Source of the DNA: Pseudoalteromonas sp049257235
GTDB taxonomy: Bacteria; Pseudomonadota; Gammaproteobacteria; Enterobacterales; Alteromonadaceae
Reading direction: 5' to 3'
Length of the DNA: 64,000 nucleotides
Assembly (NCBI RefSeq): GCF_049257235.1
Contig: NZ_JBMMUF010000006.1
Location: 198,384 to 262,383, forward strand
This document shows, one piece after another, positions 27,021-35,273 of this stretch. The translations under genes and the position numbers were made by a program. Below the pieces are notes generated by a model that worked only from the letters and a program-made list of their open reading frames with translations, was not told the DNA's origin and did not search any database. Every line of letters starts with the position of its first letter. The stretch's first letter is position 1.

Positions 27021-28385
27021 TTACTTCCCGATACAGAACGAGCTGAATATTTTTCCGAGAAGATCATCGGAAGTGAATTCGCCAGTGATCTCATTAAGGT
27101 ATTGCTGAGCTAAGCGTAGCTCTTCTGCCAGTATTTCGCCGGCGATGTGCGCTTCGAGTTGCTCTTGGCCAATCATCAAGTGGTGCAGGGCACGCTCTAG
27201 GGCATCAAGGTGGCGACGACGCGCCATAAAGCTGCCTTCTTGGGTCCCTTCAAAGCCAATGCAGGCTTTAAGATGTTCACGTACTAAATCTATTCCTAAG
27301 CCTTCTTTGGCGCTGAGCCTTAAAACGGGAGTATCACCTGAATCATCAAAGCCTATTTGTTCACCGCTGATGTCCACTTTGTTGCGGATAACGGTGATCC
27401 CCATATTTGCAGGCAGTTGAGCTACAAATTCAGGCCAGATGTCTTCAGGTTTTTGGGCATTTGTTTCTTGGGCATCGACCATAAACAACACGCGATCTGC
27501 TTGGTTTATTTCTTCCCACGCACGCTCGATCCCTATTTGCTCTACTTTATCGGGGCTTTCGCGAAGCCCTGCGGTATCGATTATATGCAAGGGCATTCCG
27601 TCGATATGAATGTGCTCTTTAAGTACATCGCGTGTGGTGCCTGCAATGTCAGTCACAATTGCGGCATCACGTCCCGCAAGTGCATTCAGCAAGCTAGATT
27701 TTCCCGCATTTGGTCGCCCAGCAATAACGACTCGCATACCGTCACGAATGATACTGCCTTGTTTTGCTTGCTCTCGTACAGTGTTAACTTGGTTGAGAAT
27801 TTTTTGTAGATCGCCAGCAACTTTACCATCACTGAGGAAATCGATTTCTTCATCTGGAAAATCAATAGCCGCCTCTACATACATGCGCAGATGAATGACT
27901 TGCTCTACAAGCTGAGAGATATGGTTTGAAAACTCACCCTGTAAAGAATGCAGCGCGCTTTTGGCTGCTTGCTCTGAGGTTGCGTTAATTAAATCGGCGA
28001 TAGCCTCAGCTTGCGTTAAATCGAGTTTGTCATTTAAAAATGCGCGTTCTGAAAACTCGCCGGGTTTCGCAAGGCGAACGCCGTCGATTTCAGCTATTTC
28101 GCGCAGCAGCATATCAAGAATAATCGGACCGCCGTGGCCTTGGAGTTCGAGAACATCCTCACCAGTGAATGAGTTTGGCCCTTTGAAGAATAAGGCGATA
28201 CCTTGATCCAGTTGCTCTTTGTTTAAATCATGAAATGGCACGTATTCCGCGTAACGTGTCTTTGGGCAATGTCCTATTATTCGCTCAGCAACAGCTGTCG
28301 CCAGTGCCCCTGATACGCGAATTATCCCTACGCCGCCACGCCCAGGTGCTGTGGCTTGAGCAACGATTGTGTCTTGAGAATGCAT
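27021..28385 (-). CDS. mnmE: tRNA-modifying GTPase MnmE
   Basis: 454 residues. The N-terminal tetrahydrofolate-binding domain (DTIVAQATAPGRGGVGIIRVSG) is followed by a G domain with G1 GRPNAGKSSLLNAL, G2 TDIAGTTRDV, G3 DTAGLRES and G4 NKVD, and by the invariant C-terminal FCIGK. With MnmG it forms cmnm5U34 in tRNA. It lies at the 3' end of the rpmH-rnpA-yidD-yidC-mnmE series. Confidence 0.98.
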   Translation of the reverse strand: MHSQDTIVAQATAPGRGGVGIIRVSGALATAVAERIIGHCPKTRYAEYVPFHDLNKEQLDQGIALFFKGPNSFTGEDVLELQGHGGPIILDMLLREIAEIDGVRLAKPGEFSERAFLNDKLDLTQAEAIADLINATSEQAAKSALHSLQGEFSNHISQLVEQVIHLRMYVEAAIDFPDEEIDFLSDGKVAGDLQKILNQVNTVREQAKQGSIIRDGMRVVIAGRPNAGKSSLLNALAGRDAAIVTDIAGTTRDVLKEHIHIDGMPLHIIDTAGLRESPDKVEQIGIERAWEEINQADRVLFMVDAQETNAQKPEDIWPEFVAQLPANMGITVIRNKVDISGEQIGFDDSGDTPVLRLSAKEGLGIDLVREHLKACIGFEGTQEGSFMARRRHLDALERALHHLMIGQEQLEAHIAGEILAEELRLAQQYLNEITGEFTSDDLLGKIFSSFCIGK

Positions 28386-28443
28386 AAACTAACTCGATAA
28401 AGCATTAATGTGTGTATTGTAACCTAATGTGGCCATAAACAAT

Positions 28444-28466
28444 AAAAAAGCGGCTATTAAGCCGCT
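28444..28466 (-). terminator. Hairpin between yidC and mnmE
   Basis: 7-bp stem AGCGGCT / AGCCGCT with a 4-base loop and a run of six T on the minus strand, 28 bp after the yidC stop. It should end or reduce yidC transcription before mnmE. Confidence 0.85.
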
Positions 28467-28493
28467 CTTTTGCATCGTTTAAGTGACGGTGAA

Positions 28494-30122
28494 TTAACCG
28501 CGTACTTTGATGCCTTTTTTCTCCATACCGCGGTAGATGTATAGCATCTGTGCGATTGAGATAAGGTTTGAAACCAACCAATATAGTACCAGACCTGAAG
28601 GGAACCACAGGAAGAATACTGAGAAGAACACTGGCATCCAGGTCATCATCTTCTGCTGCATTGGATCGGTTACTGTCATAGGTTGTAACTTTTGCATCAA
28701 GAACATACTTGCACCAAATAGAATTGGTAGTACATAGAACGGGTCTTTTGATGATAAGTCAGTTAACCACAAACCAAATTCAGCATGACGTAGTTCAGGT
28801 GATTCTAGGAATACGTAGAACAACGCTAGGAAGATAGGCATTTGTAGTAGCAGTGGGAAACAGCCACCCATTGGGTTTACCTTTTCCTTACGGTACATTT
28901 CCATGGTTGCTTGGCCAAACTTCTGACGGTCGTCACCATAGCGCTCTTTTAGTGCCTGCATTTTAGGTTGTAGTGCGCGCATTTTTGCCATCGACGTGTA
29001 CTGTGCTTTAGTAAGCGGATACAACGCGGTCTTCATAAGAATCGTAATAGCAATAATCGCGAAGCCCCAGTTACCCATAAGGCTGTATAGGAACTTCAAT
29101 AGGGATAATAGCGGTTGTGAAATAAACCATAACCAACCGTAATCCACAGTAAGATCCAAGTTAGGGTGCAAGGCTTCTAATGCTGCCGTATCTTTTGGAC
29201 CCATGTAATAAGTCGATTGGAAGTTGGCTGTGCTAGCTGAAGCGATATTCACAGGCTCTGATTTAACACCAATTTGTGCAAAGTCAGTTCCAGGGATGCG
29301 CATGTACACTGTATTAGTTTGGTCTTGTGCTGGCACCCAGGCACTTACAAAATAGTGTTGTAGGAACGCAACATAACCGCCTTGAGTCATTTCTTTCAAT
29401 TCTTTGTCTTTAATATCATCGAAAGAATATTTCTCGTAATTCACTTCGTCTGTGCCATAGGCCGCACCAAGATAACTTTGGTCAATTAGGCTGCCTTTTT
29501 CTTGCACTGTGCGCTTAACTTGAGTGTAAAGCTGCACTTGAATAGGTGACGTTGTGTTGTTGTCGATGTCGTAATCTAGCGTTACATCGTAGCGGCCTTT
29601 GTGGAAGGTATAGGTTTTAGTAAAACTAACGCCTTGCGCATCTACGAATGTAAGAGGTACTGCGAGCGAATCACCGTTCATGGTGTAACTTTGCTGTGCA
29701 CTCTCATAAACCGGACGACCTTCTGTACGTGCATCTGGACCATTAAGACCAATTAATCCGCTTTGTGCGAAGTATTCGTTGTTCTCAAATTTACCAAGCA
29801 GCAGGTATGGCTCTTCACTACCGTGTGTTTCATCGTGCTGAAGTAACTTCGCTTCGATGATATCTCCACCTAGGGTATCGATTTTTACTGCGAAAACATC
29901 GGTAGTAACAGTGATAATTTGCTGATTAGCAACGGTTGATGCTAGTGGCTCAGCAATATCTGAATTAGGCACATCTGATTGTCCAGCATTTGCTTGGACG
30001 GTTGTTTGCGTTTGAGCACTTGGGCTGTTAGCTGGTTGGTTATAATCATTATTCCATTCTTGGAATAATAAAAATGACACCAACAACAGACCGATAAATA
30101 AAAACGTGCGTTGCGATTCCAT
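28494..30122 (-). CDS. yidC: Membrane protein insertase YidC
   Basis: 542 residues. An N-terminal membrane anchor (FLFIGLLLVSFLLFQEW) precedes a large periplasmic domain (about 60-330) and the conserved five-helix insertase core with GNWGFAIIAITILMKTALYPLTKAQYTSMAKMRALQPK, NPMGGCFPLLLQMPIFLALFY and WLVSNLISIAQMLYI. YidC inserts and folds inner-membrane proteins with or without Sec; Fo subunit c, encoded in this window, is a classic substrate. It follows yidD by 27 bp. Confidence 0.98.
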   Translation of the reverse strand: MESQRTFLFIGLLLVSFLLFQEWNNDYNQPANSPSAQTQTTVQANAGQSDVPNSDIAEPLASTVANQQIITVTTDVFAVKIDTLGGDIIEAKLLQHDETHGSEEPYLLLGKFENNEYFAQSGLIGLNGPDARTEGRPVYESAQQSYTMNGDSLAVPLTFVDAQGVSFTKTYTFHKGRYDVTLDYDIDNNTTSPIQVQLYTQVKRTVQEKGSLIDQSYLGAAYGTDEVNYEKYSFDDIKDKELKEMTQGGYVAFLQHYFVSAWVPAQDQTNTVYMRIPGTDFAQIGVKSEPVNIASASTANFQSTYYMGPKDTAALEALHPNLDLTVDYGWLWFISQPLLSLLKFLYSLMGNWGFAIIAITILMKTALYPLTKAQYTSMAKMRALQPKMQALKERYGDDRQKFGQATMEMYRKEKVNPMGGCFPLLLQMPIFLALFYVFLESPELRHAEFGLWLTDLSSKDPFYVLPILFGASMFLMQKLQPMTVTDPMQQKMMTWMPVFFSVFFLWFPSGLVLYWLVSNLISIAQMLYIYRGMEKKGIKVRG

Positions 30123-30149
30123 AACTGCTCTTATTTCTCGTTGTTAAGA

Positions 30150-30401
30150 TTAATGGTGATTACGTTTGCCTGGAACGGGATCATCCCCTCCGGCATGTAA
30201 AGGGTGGCATTTTACTATTCGTTTAGCTGCCAACCAACTGCCTTTTATTACGCCATGAAGCTTAATTGCTTGTACAGCGTATGAAGAGCAGCTGGGATTA
30301 AAGCGACAATTTGGCCCAAGTAATGGGCTGATCCACTTTTGATAGACTTTGATAACAGCAATGAGGGTGTTTTTAGGTAGTGCTAAGATAAAAGCTAACA
30401 T
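30150..30401 (-). CDS. yidD: Membrane protein insertion efficiency factor YidD
   Basis: 83 residues with an amphipathic/hydrophobic N-terminus and the conserved cysteine pattern WISPLLGPNCRFNPSCSSYAVQAI and C-H-P-L-H-A-G-G-D-D-P-V. It assists YidC-dependent insertion. ATG at 30401. It is separated from rnpA by about 90 bp, a larger gap than in E. coli, where the two genes adjoin. Confidence 0.95.
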   Translation of the reverse strand: MLAFILALPKNTLIAVIKVYQKWISPLLGPNCRFNPSCSSYAVQAIKLHGVIKGSWLAAKRIVKCHPLHAGGDDPVPGKRNHH

Positions 30402-30491
30402 AAAGGCCCGCAGTACTGAGTCGTCCAGTGAATGCTCAGTTAGTCGATTAAAAGGTGAGCTAAAGATACCTGAAAACGTAGGTAAATTCTA

Positions 30492-30914
30492 TTATCTACC
30501 ACGCTTTTGCGATGCATTGTCACGCTTTTTGTGATGTCTGCGCGGTGGTGGCTTATATCCCGGCTTACAACGTTCATTAATTTTGCGCCAAAGCTTGTCG
30601 AGATCTTCGCGAATTTCGGCATTGGTACGTTCATCAATACCGCGCTTGACCATCAGTACAATATCGATGTTATCGAGTGTGTGTTGATGTAGTCGGAAAC
30701 TCTCACGTGCGATTCGTTTAATACGATTACGTTGATTGGCCTGTTTTACATTCTTTTTAGCAACAGTGAGACCTAACCGAGCATGGTTAAGAGAATTGGG
30801 TTTTGCTAATAGAGTAAAGAGAGAAGTTGCAGCCCGAGCAGGCTCATTAAAAATGCGGGAGTAATGCGAGGGAGTTAACAGACGTAACTCCCTGCTAAAG
30901 CGAAAGTCTTCCAC
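30492..30914 (-). CDS. rnpA: Ribonuclease P protein component RnpA
   Basis: 140 residues, GTG start at 30914 eight bases after rpmH. It has FSRELRLLTPSHYSRIF, the RNR motif KKNVKQANQRNRIKRIARESFR that binds the RNase P RNA, and a C-terminal strand-helix. The protein is about 20 residues longer than E. coli RnpA because of a basic tail (PPPRRHHKKRDNASQKRGR). It matures tRNA 5' ends with the M1 RNA. Confidence 0.96.
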   Translation of the reverse strand: MEDFRFSRELRLLTPSHYSRIFNEPARAATSLFTLLAKPNSLNHARLGLTVAKKNVKQANQRNRIKRIARESFRLHQHTLDNIDIVLMVKRGIDERTNAEIREDLDKLWRKINERCKPGYKPPPRRHHKKRDNASQKRGR

Positions 30915-30921
30915 TTATATA

Positions 30922-31056
30922 TTAAGCAGAAAGAACTTTACGGCCTTTAGCACGACGACGTGCTAGTACTTTACGGCCGTTAGCAGTAGCCATACGTGCA
31001 CGGAAACCGTGAGTACGCTTACGCTTTAATACGCTTGGTTGAAAAGTTCTTTTCAT
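30922..31056 (-). CDS. rpmH: 50S ribosomal protein L34
   Basis: 44 residues: KRTFQPSVLKRKRTHGFRAR, then TANGRKVLARRRAKGRKVL, the typical arginine/lysine-rich sequence of bL34. The ATG at 31056 is the real start; the longer frame to 31113 is an artefact. It is divergent from dnaA, an arrangement conserved across bacteria. Confidence 0.98.
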   Translation of the reverse strand: MKRTFQPSVLKRKRTHGFRARMATANGRKVLARRRAKGRKVLSA

Positions 31057-31188
31057 AACAATTCCATCCGATCGGTTAAGGTTTAAATTCTCTGTGTGGG
31101 TCGCGATCCTCACTCAGACGCAGACACACCAGTAATGCCAAGTGTTACTACACCGTGCATTAATAAGCGGTGCCTTAGCGAGCGCGAG

Positions 31189-31217
31189 ATTCTATAGAGA
31201 GTAGCAGGTAAAGTCAA
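31189..31217 (-). promoter_or_regulatory. Probable rpmH promoter
   Basis: Minus strand TTGACT (31212-31217), 17-bp spacer, TAGAAT (31189-31194). The predicted start is about 125 bases before the rpmH ATG. Confidence 0.65.
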
Positions 31218-31275
31218 TGACATTCGCACATCTAATGAACGAAAACTCACTTTGCCAGTCGACAAACCATGGCGC

Positions 31276-31563
31276 GATCATACTCTTTGATCCGATAAAG
31301 ATCAGCTAAAAAATAAAGTTTTCCACAGGGGGTGTTTAAAAAGTGAATAAATCCCCTTAATAAGCGCATATGATCCTTCGATATGATCAAGATCGGGCGT
31401 TTGTAAAGCGATAAATTTTATTCTTTTTATAAAATAAATTTCATTTAATATCAGTTGTTTATGTCTTTTTGTTATGAAGAGCAGATTTTAATTAAAAATC
31501 AATATTGAAGTTGTGGATAAATAGGCGTCATAATGGACGGCCGGATCATGAAAAACCACGATC
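31276..31563. promoter_or_regulatory. dnaA upstream control region
   Basis: In the roughly 590-bp gap between rpmH and dnaA, eight GATC sites fall within 288 bp (31276, 31289, 31300, 31372, 31385, 31391, 31544, 31560). There is a perfect DnaA box on the other strand (31512-31520) and a near box TTTTCCACA (31319-31327). The block from about 31410 to 31500 is very A+T-rich. The pattern fits SeqA and DnaA control of dnaA transcription. Confidence 0.7.
31505..31534 (+). promoter_or_regulatory. Probable dnaA promoter with a DnaA box in its spacer
   Basis: TTGAAG (31505-31510), 18-bp spacer, CATAAT (31529-31534). The spacer contains TGTGGATAA (31512-31520), a perfect DnaA box. Bound DnaA would cover the promoter, which predicts autorepression. 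The leader to the GTG start would be about 105 bases. Confidence 0.65.
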
Positions 31564-31646
31564 TTGGTATATAAAAAGAGCTGCATTTATTGAGCCAGCT
31601 CGTGATGAACGAGTATACAAAACGAGTCTTTTTTAGGGAGTTAAGC

Positions 31647-33050
31647 GTGTATCTGTCTGTTTGGCAAAGTTGTTTATATGTATTGCAGGATGAATTGCCG
31701 TCGCAGCAGTTTAGTATGTGGGTAAGACCACTGCAGGCTGAAAGTACCGATGATACGCTTACGATTTATGCACCTAACCGTTTTGTTCTTGATTGGGTTA
31801 GAGAAAAATACCTAAATAGAATCAATGAGTTATTGGTTGAGATTTGCGGCAACGAAGCACCAGAATTGCGCTTTGATGTAGGTAGCAAACCAATTATTAA
31901 TGCCTCTAGTGCGGCGCCGAGTGCATCGCAGAGCGAAAACACTCAAAGTGCAAGTGCTGCAAAGCCTGCCGTTGCTGTTCGGACTCAAGCGCAGTCTGCA
32001 GCCGTTGAGCCCGCACCAAAATCCCAACACAAATCAAATATCAAAGAGAACTACACCTTTGATAACTTTGTTGAAGGTAAATCTAACCAATTAGCTAAGG
32101 CTGCTGCGACTCAAGTAGCAGATAACCCTGGCTCTGCATTTAACCCTGTATTTATATATGGTGGTACAGGCTTGGGTAAAACCCACTTACTACATGCAGT
32201 AGGCAATGGCATTATGGCAAACAAAGAAAATGCCAAAATTGTCTACATGCACTCCGAGCGTTTCGTTCAAGATATGGTAAAAGCACTACAGAACAATGCG
32301 ATAGAAGAATTTAAGCGTTACTATCGCAGCGTTGATGCGTTACTTATCGATGATATCCAGTTCTTTGCTAACAAAGAGCGCTCCCAAGAAGAATTTTTCC
32401 ATACTTTCAATGCCTTGCTTGAAGGTAATCAGCAAATTATTTTGACATCTGACCGCTACCCTAAAGAAATTGAGGGGGTTGAAGACAGGCTGAAGTCGCG
32501 TTTTGGTTGGGGCCTTACTATTGCCATTGAGCCTCCGGAGCTTGAGACCCGTGTTGCGATTTTAATGAAAAAAGCACAGCAGAGTAAAATTAACTTACCT
32601 CACGAAGTTGCGTTCTTTATTGCTAAAAAGTTGCGTTCTAATGTGCGCGAACTTGAGGGGGCACTCAACCGTGTTATCGCCAACGCAAACTTTACTGGTC
32701 GTCCTATTTCAATCGACTTTGTAAAAGAAGCACTACGCGATTTATTAGCACTTCAAGATAAGCTAGTTACTATTGATAACATTCAGCGCACTGTTGCTGA
32801 GTATTATCGTATTCGCGTTTCAGATTTGCTGTCTAAGCGCCGCAGCCGCTCTGTTGCACGCCCGCGCCAAGTAGCAATGGCACTGTCTAAAGAATTAACT
32901 AACCATAGCTTGCCAGAGATTGGCGATGCGTTTGGTGGACGAGATCACACCACGGTTTTACATGCGTGTAGAAAAGTTAAATCGTTGCGTGACGAGAGTC
33001 ATGAAGTAAAAGAAGACTATCAAAATCTAATAAGAACTTTGTCATCTTAA
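31647..33050 (+). CDS. dnaA: Chromosomal replication initiator DnaA
   Basis: 467 residues from the GTG at 31647, which has AGGGAG seven bases upstream and starts the family N-terminus (V-Y-L-S-V-W-Q-S-C-L, then LQDELPSQQFSMWVRPLQAE). The longer frame from 31590 adds 19 unrelated residues. Domain II is a short linker rich in Ala/Ser/Gln. The AAA+ domain has Walker A GGTGLGKTHLLHAVGN and Walker B LLIDDIQFF. Domain IV ends with the DnaA signature GGRDHTTVLHACRKV. It binds DnaA boxes at oriC, about 6 kb away, and melts the DNA. First gene of dnaA-dnaN-recF-gyrB. Confidence 0.98.
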   Translation: MYLSVWQSCLYVLQDELPSQQFSMWVRPLQAESTDDTLTIYAPNRFVLDWVREKYLNRINELLVEICGNEAPELRFDVGSKPIINASSAAPSASQSENTQSASAAKPAVAVRTQAQSAAVEPAPKSQHKSNIKENYTFDNFVEGKSNQLAKAAATQVADNPGSAFNPVFIYGGTGLGKTHLLHAVGNGIMANKENAKIVYMHSERFVQDMVKALQNNAIEEFKRYYRSVDALLIDDIQFFANKERSQEEFFHTFNALLEGNQQIILTSDRYPKEIEGVEDRLKSRFGWGLTIAIEPPELETRVAILMKKAQQSKINLPHEVAFFIAKKLRSNVRELEGALNRVIANANFTGRPISIDFVKEALRDLLALQDKLVTIDNIQRTVAEYYRIRVSDLLSKRRSRSVARPRQVAMALSKELTNHSLPEIGDAFGGRDHTTVLHACRKVKSLRDESHEVKEDYQNLIRTLSS

Positions 33051-33060
33051 GGTTACCCTT

Positions 33061-34164
33061 ATGCAAATTACTATCGCTAGAGATCAGTTTTTAAAGCCTT
33101 TAATGCAGGTATCCGGCGCTATTGAGCGCAAGCACACATTGCCTGTACTTTCTAATGTGCTACTTGAAGTCCGTGATGGACAATTGTTTATGACTGGTAC
33201 AGACCTTGAGATTGAGCTTGTCGCGTCAGTGGCATTAGCGCAACCTTGTGCTGATACAAAAATCACGTTACCAGCTAAAAAGCTATTGGACATTTGTAAG
33301 AGCCTCCCTGATGGCAGTGACATCACCTTGAGCTCTCAAGAGCATCAGGTCATTCTGACCTCAGGGCAAAGCCGCTTTGCCTTACTTTCTCTAGCAGCAG
33401 AAGATTTTCCAAATCTTGAGCAATGGGATGGCGAAGTTGAGTTTCAGCTAAGTCGCACAGAATTACGTAAGTTGCTTGAAAGCACGCATTTCTCAATGGC
33501 TAACCAAGATGTACGTTATTACCTTAACGGCATGTCGTTCGAGTTAGAGAATGATGAAATCAAAACTGTGGCGACAGATGGCCACCGTTTGGCATTAGCC
33601 CAGAAAAAATTACCCCAGTCGCTCAATAGCCAACGTCAGCTTATTGTTCCGCGCAAGGGTGTCCAAGAAATTATGCGCCTTATGCCTGCTGATGACCAGC
33701 CTGTGACTATTCAATTTGGCGCTAATCATATCCGTATTACCGATGCTGAATTTACGTTTACCAGTAAGTTAGTTGATGGCCGTTTCCCTGATTACCGCCG
33801 CGTATTACCGCGAGGTGGCGACAAGGTGATTGTTGCTAATCGCGAATGGTTACGCAATGCGCTGCATCGTGTGTCGATACTGTCAAATGAAAAGTTTCGC
33901 GGTGTACGTTTGAATCTCAGTTCAGGTATGTTGAAAGTCAGTGCTAACAACCCAGAGCAAGAGCAAGCAGAAGAAGTGATTGAAGTGATGTACCAAGGCG
34001 ATGACTTGGAGATTGGCTTCAATGTGTCATATCTTCTAGATGTGCTTAACACCATCAAAACCGAAGATGTGTCTATTACCTTAGCCGACTCAAATAGTAG
34101 TGCACTGATTGAAGCGGGCGGTGATAGCGAAGCGCTTTATGTTGTAATGCCGATGCGCCTGTAG
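33061..34164 (+). CDS. dnaN: DNA polymerase III beta sliding clamp
   Basis: 367 residues, 10 bp after dnaA. It has three clamp domains: N-terminus ITIARDQFLKPLMQVSGAIERKHTLPVLSNVLL, then GTDLEIEL, TDGHRLALA, and the C-terminal VVMPMRL that ends most beta clamps (protein-binding pocket region). It encircles DNA as a dimer and tethers polymerase III and other clamp users. Confidence 0.98.
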   Translation: MQITIARDQFLKPLMQVSGAIERKHTLPVLSNVLLEVRDGQLFMTGTDLEIELVASVALAQPCADTKITLPAKKLLDICKSLPDGSDITLSSQEHQVILTSGQSRFALLSLAAEDFPNLEQWDGEVEFQLSRTELRKLLESTHFSMANQDVRYYLNGMSFELENDEIKTVATDGHRLALAQKKLPQSLNSQRQLIVPRKGVQEIMRLMPADDQPVTIQFGANHIRITDAEFTFTSKLVDGRFPDYRRVLPRGGDKVIVANREWLRNALHRVSILSNEKFRGVRLNLSSGMLKVSANNPEQEQAEEVIEVMYQGDDLEIGFNVSYLLDVLNTIKTEDVSITLADSNSSALIEAGGDSEALYVVMPMRL

Positions 34165-34170
34165 GATGCG

Positions 34171-35262
34171 ATGAGCATAACGTCTTTTAGCCTCAATAAT
34201 TTTCGTAATATTGAGGCTGCTACATTTTCCCCAGAATTAATTAATGTTATCTACGGTGAAAATGGCAGTGGTAAAACAAGTTTCCTAGAGGCCATTTACT
34301 TTCTTTCCCATGGCCGTTCATTTCGCACTAATAAACATCGCTCTGTTATAAAAGACACTGCTGACTATTTCACTTTGCACGCTAAGAAACGTAGTAACAA
34401 TCTCACTATTCCCCTTGGTCTAAAAAAAGATGTAAGTGGTGAAACGCAGGTGAAAATACAGGGAAAGACGAGTCGCCGTATTTCAGATTTGGCGCAAGTG
34501 TTGCCGGTGCAAGTTATCACGCCAGAAAGTTATTCTTTCTTTTTCGGTGGACCTAAAGAGCGCAGAGCCTTTATCGATTTGGGGGTGTTCCACGTGGAAC
34601 ATGACTTTTTTGTTCATTGGCAAAACTTCAATAAAGTACATAAGCAAAGGAACGCATTACTCAAATCAAAACCCGCAAACGCACGGGCTATGCTAGATGT
34701 ATGGGACAAAGAGTTTGTCCGTCTCTCTGAGACGATAACAAAGCTAAGAGAGTCGTATATAGAGAGGTTTAAAGCGCTTTTTTTTGATAGACTGTGTACA
34801 GAATTAGATTTGCTTAACGGCCTCGATATTGAATTCAATTGGGGTTGGAAAAGCGATGAGTCGCTAGCTGATATTTTGATGCAGTATAGGGACCGAGACC
34901 TGATGAGAGGATACACCTCTAAAGGTCCACACAAGGCCGATCTAACGATAAAAACATCACTTGGCCCTGTAGAAAATGCCTTTTCAAGAGGGCAGTTAAA
35001 ATTGCTTTTATATGCGCTAAAAGTAGCGCAAAATAGCTTAATAGAACAAGAGACTGGGAAGCAGTCGATCTTACTTATTGATGATTTACCATCAGAGCTA
35101 AGTGAAGATACGAAGAGTAAAGTAGGGCAACTTCTTGCTCATTGCGACTCGCAGATTTTTATCACGACGATTGAATCTGACAGTGTCTCTGCTGTGTTAG
35201 ATGCATTGGATAAACCAACCGCATTGTTCCACGTGAAACATGGCGAACTAATAACAAGATAA
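34171..35262 (+). CDS. recF: DNA replication/repair protein RecF
   Basis: 363 residues, six bases after dnaN. SMC-like ATPase with Walker A YGENGSGKTSFLEAIYFL (about residue 30), a signature SRGQLKLLLYALKVAQ and Walker B ILLIDDLPSEL. It helps load RecA at gaps on single-stranded DNA through RecFOR. Unusually, two parS-like sequences lie within it (34586-34601 and 35225-35240). Both are translated in the same frame, as FHVEH and FHVKH. Confidence 0.97.
   Translation: MSITSFSLNNFRNIEAATFSPELINVIYGENGSGKTSFLEAIYFLSHGRSFRTNKHRSVIKDTADYFTLHAKKRSNNLTIPLGLKKDVSGETQVKIQGKTSRRISDLAQVLPVQVITPESYSFFFGGPKERRAFIDLGVFHVEHDFFVHWQNFNKVHKQRNALLKSKPANARAMLDVWDKEFVRLSETITKLRESYIERFKALFFDRLCTELDLLNGLDIEFNWGWKSDESLADILMQYRDRDLMRGYTSKGPHKADLTIKTSLGPVENAFSRGQLKLLLYALKVAQNSLIEQETGKQSILLIDDLPSELSEDTKSKVGQLLAHCDSQIFITTIESDSVSAVLDALDKPTALFHVKHGELITR
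34586..34601. other. parS: parS-like ParB binding site 1
   Basis: TGTTCCACGTGGAACA, a perfect 16-bp palindrome identical to the form of parS known from pseudomonads and one base pair from the general TGTTTCACGTGAAACA consensus. It lies inside recF, about 9 kb from oriC. ParA and ParB are encoded in the same window. Confidence 0.88.
35225..35240. other. parS: parS-like ParB binding site 2
   Basis: TGTTCCACGTGAAACA, a hybrid of the two usual parS half-sites with a single symmetry mismatch. It lies 22 bp before the recF stop and 639 bp from the first site. Confidence 0.85.
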
Positions 35263-35273
35263 ACGGAAGAACC

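Noticed and set aside
31590..31646. N-terminal extension of DnaA
   Set aside because: The GTG at 31647 has the better ribosome site and family N-terminus.
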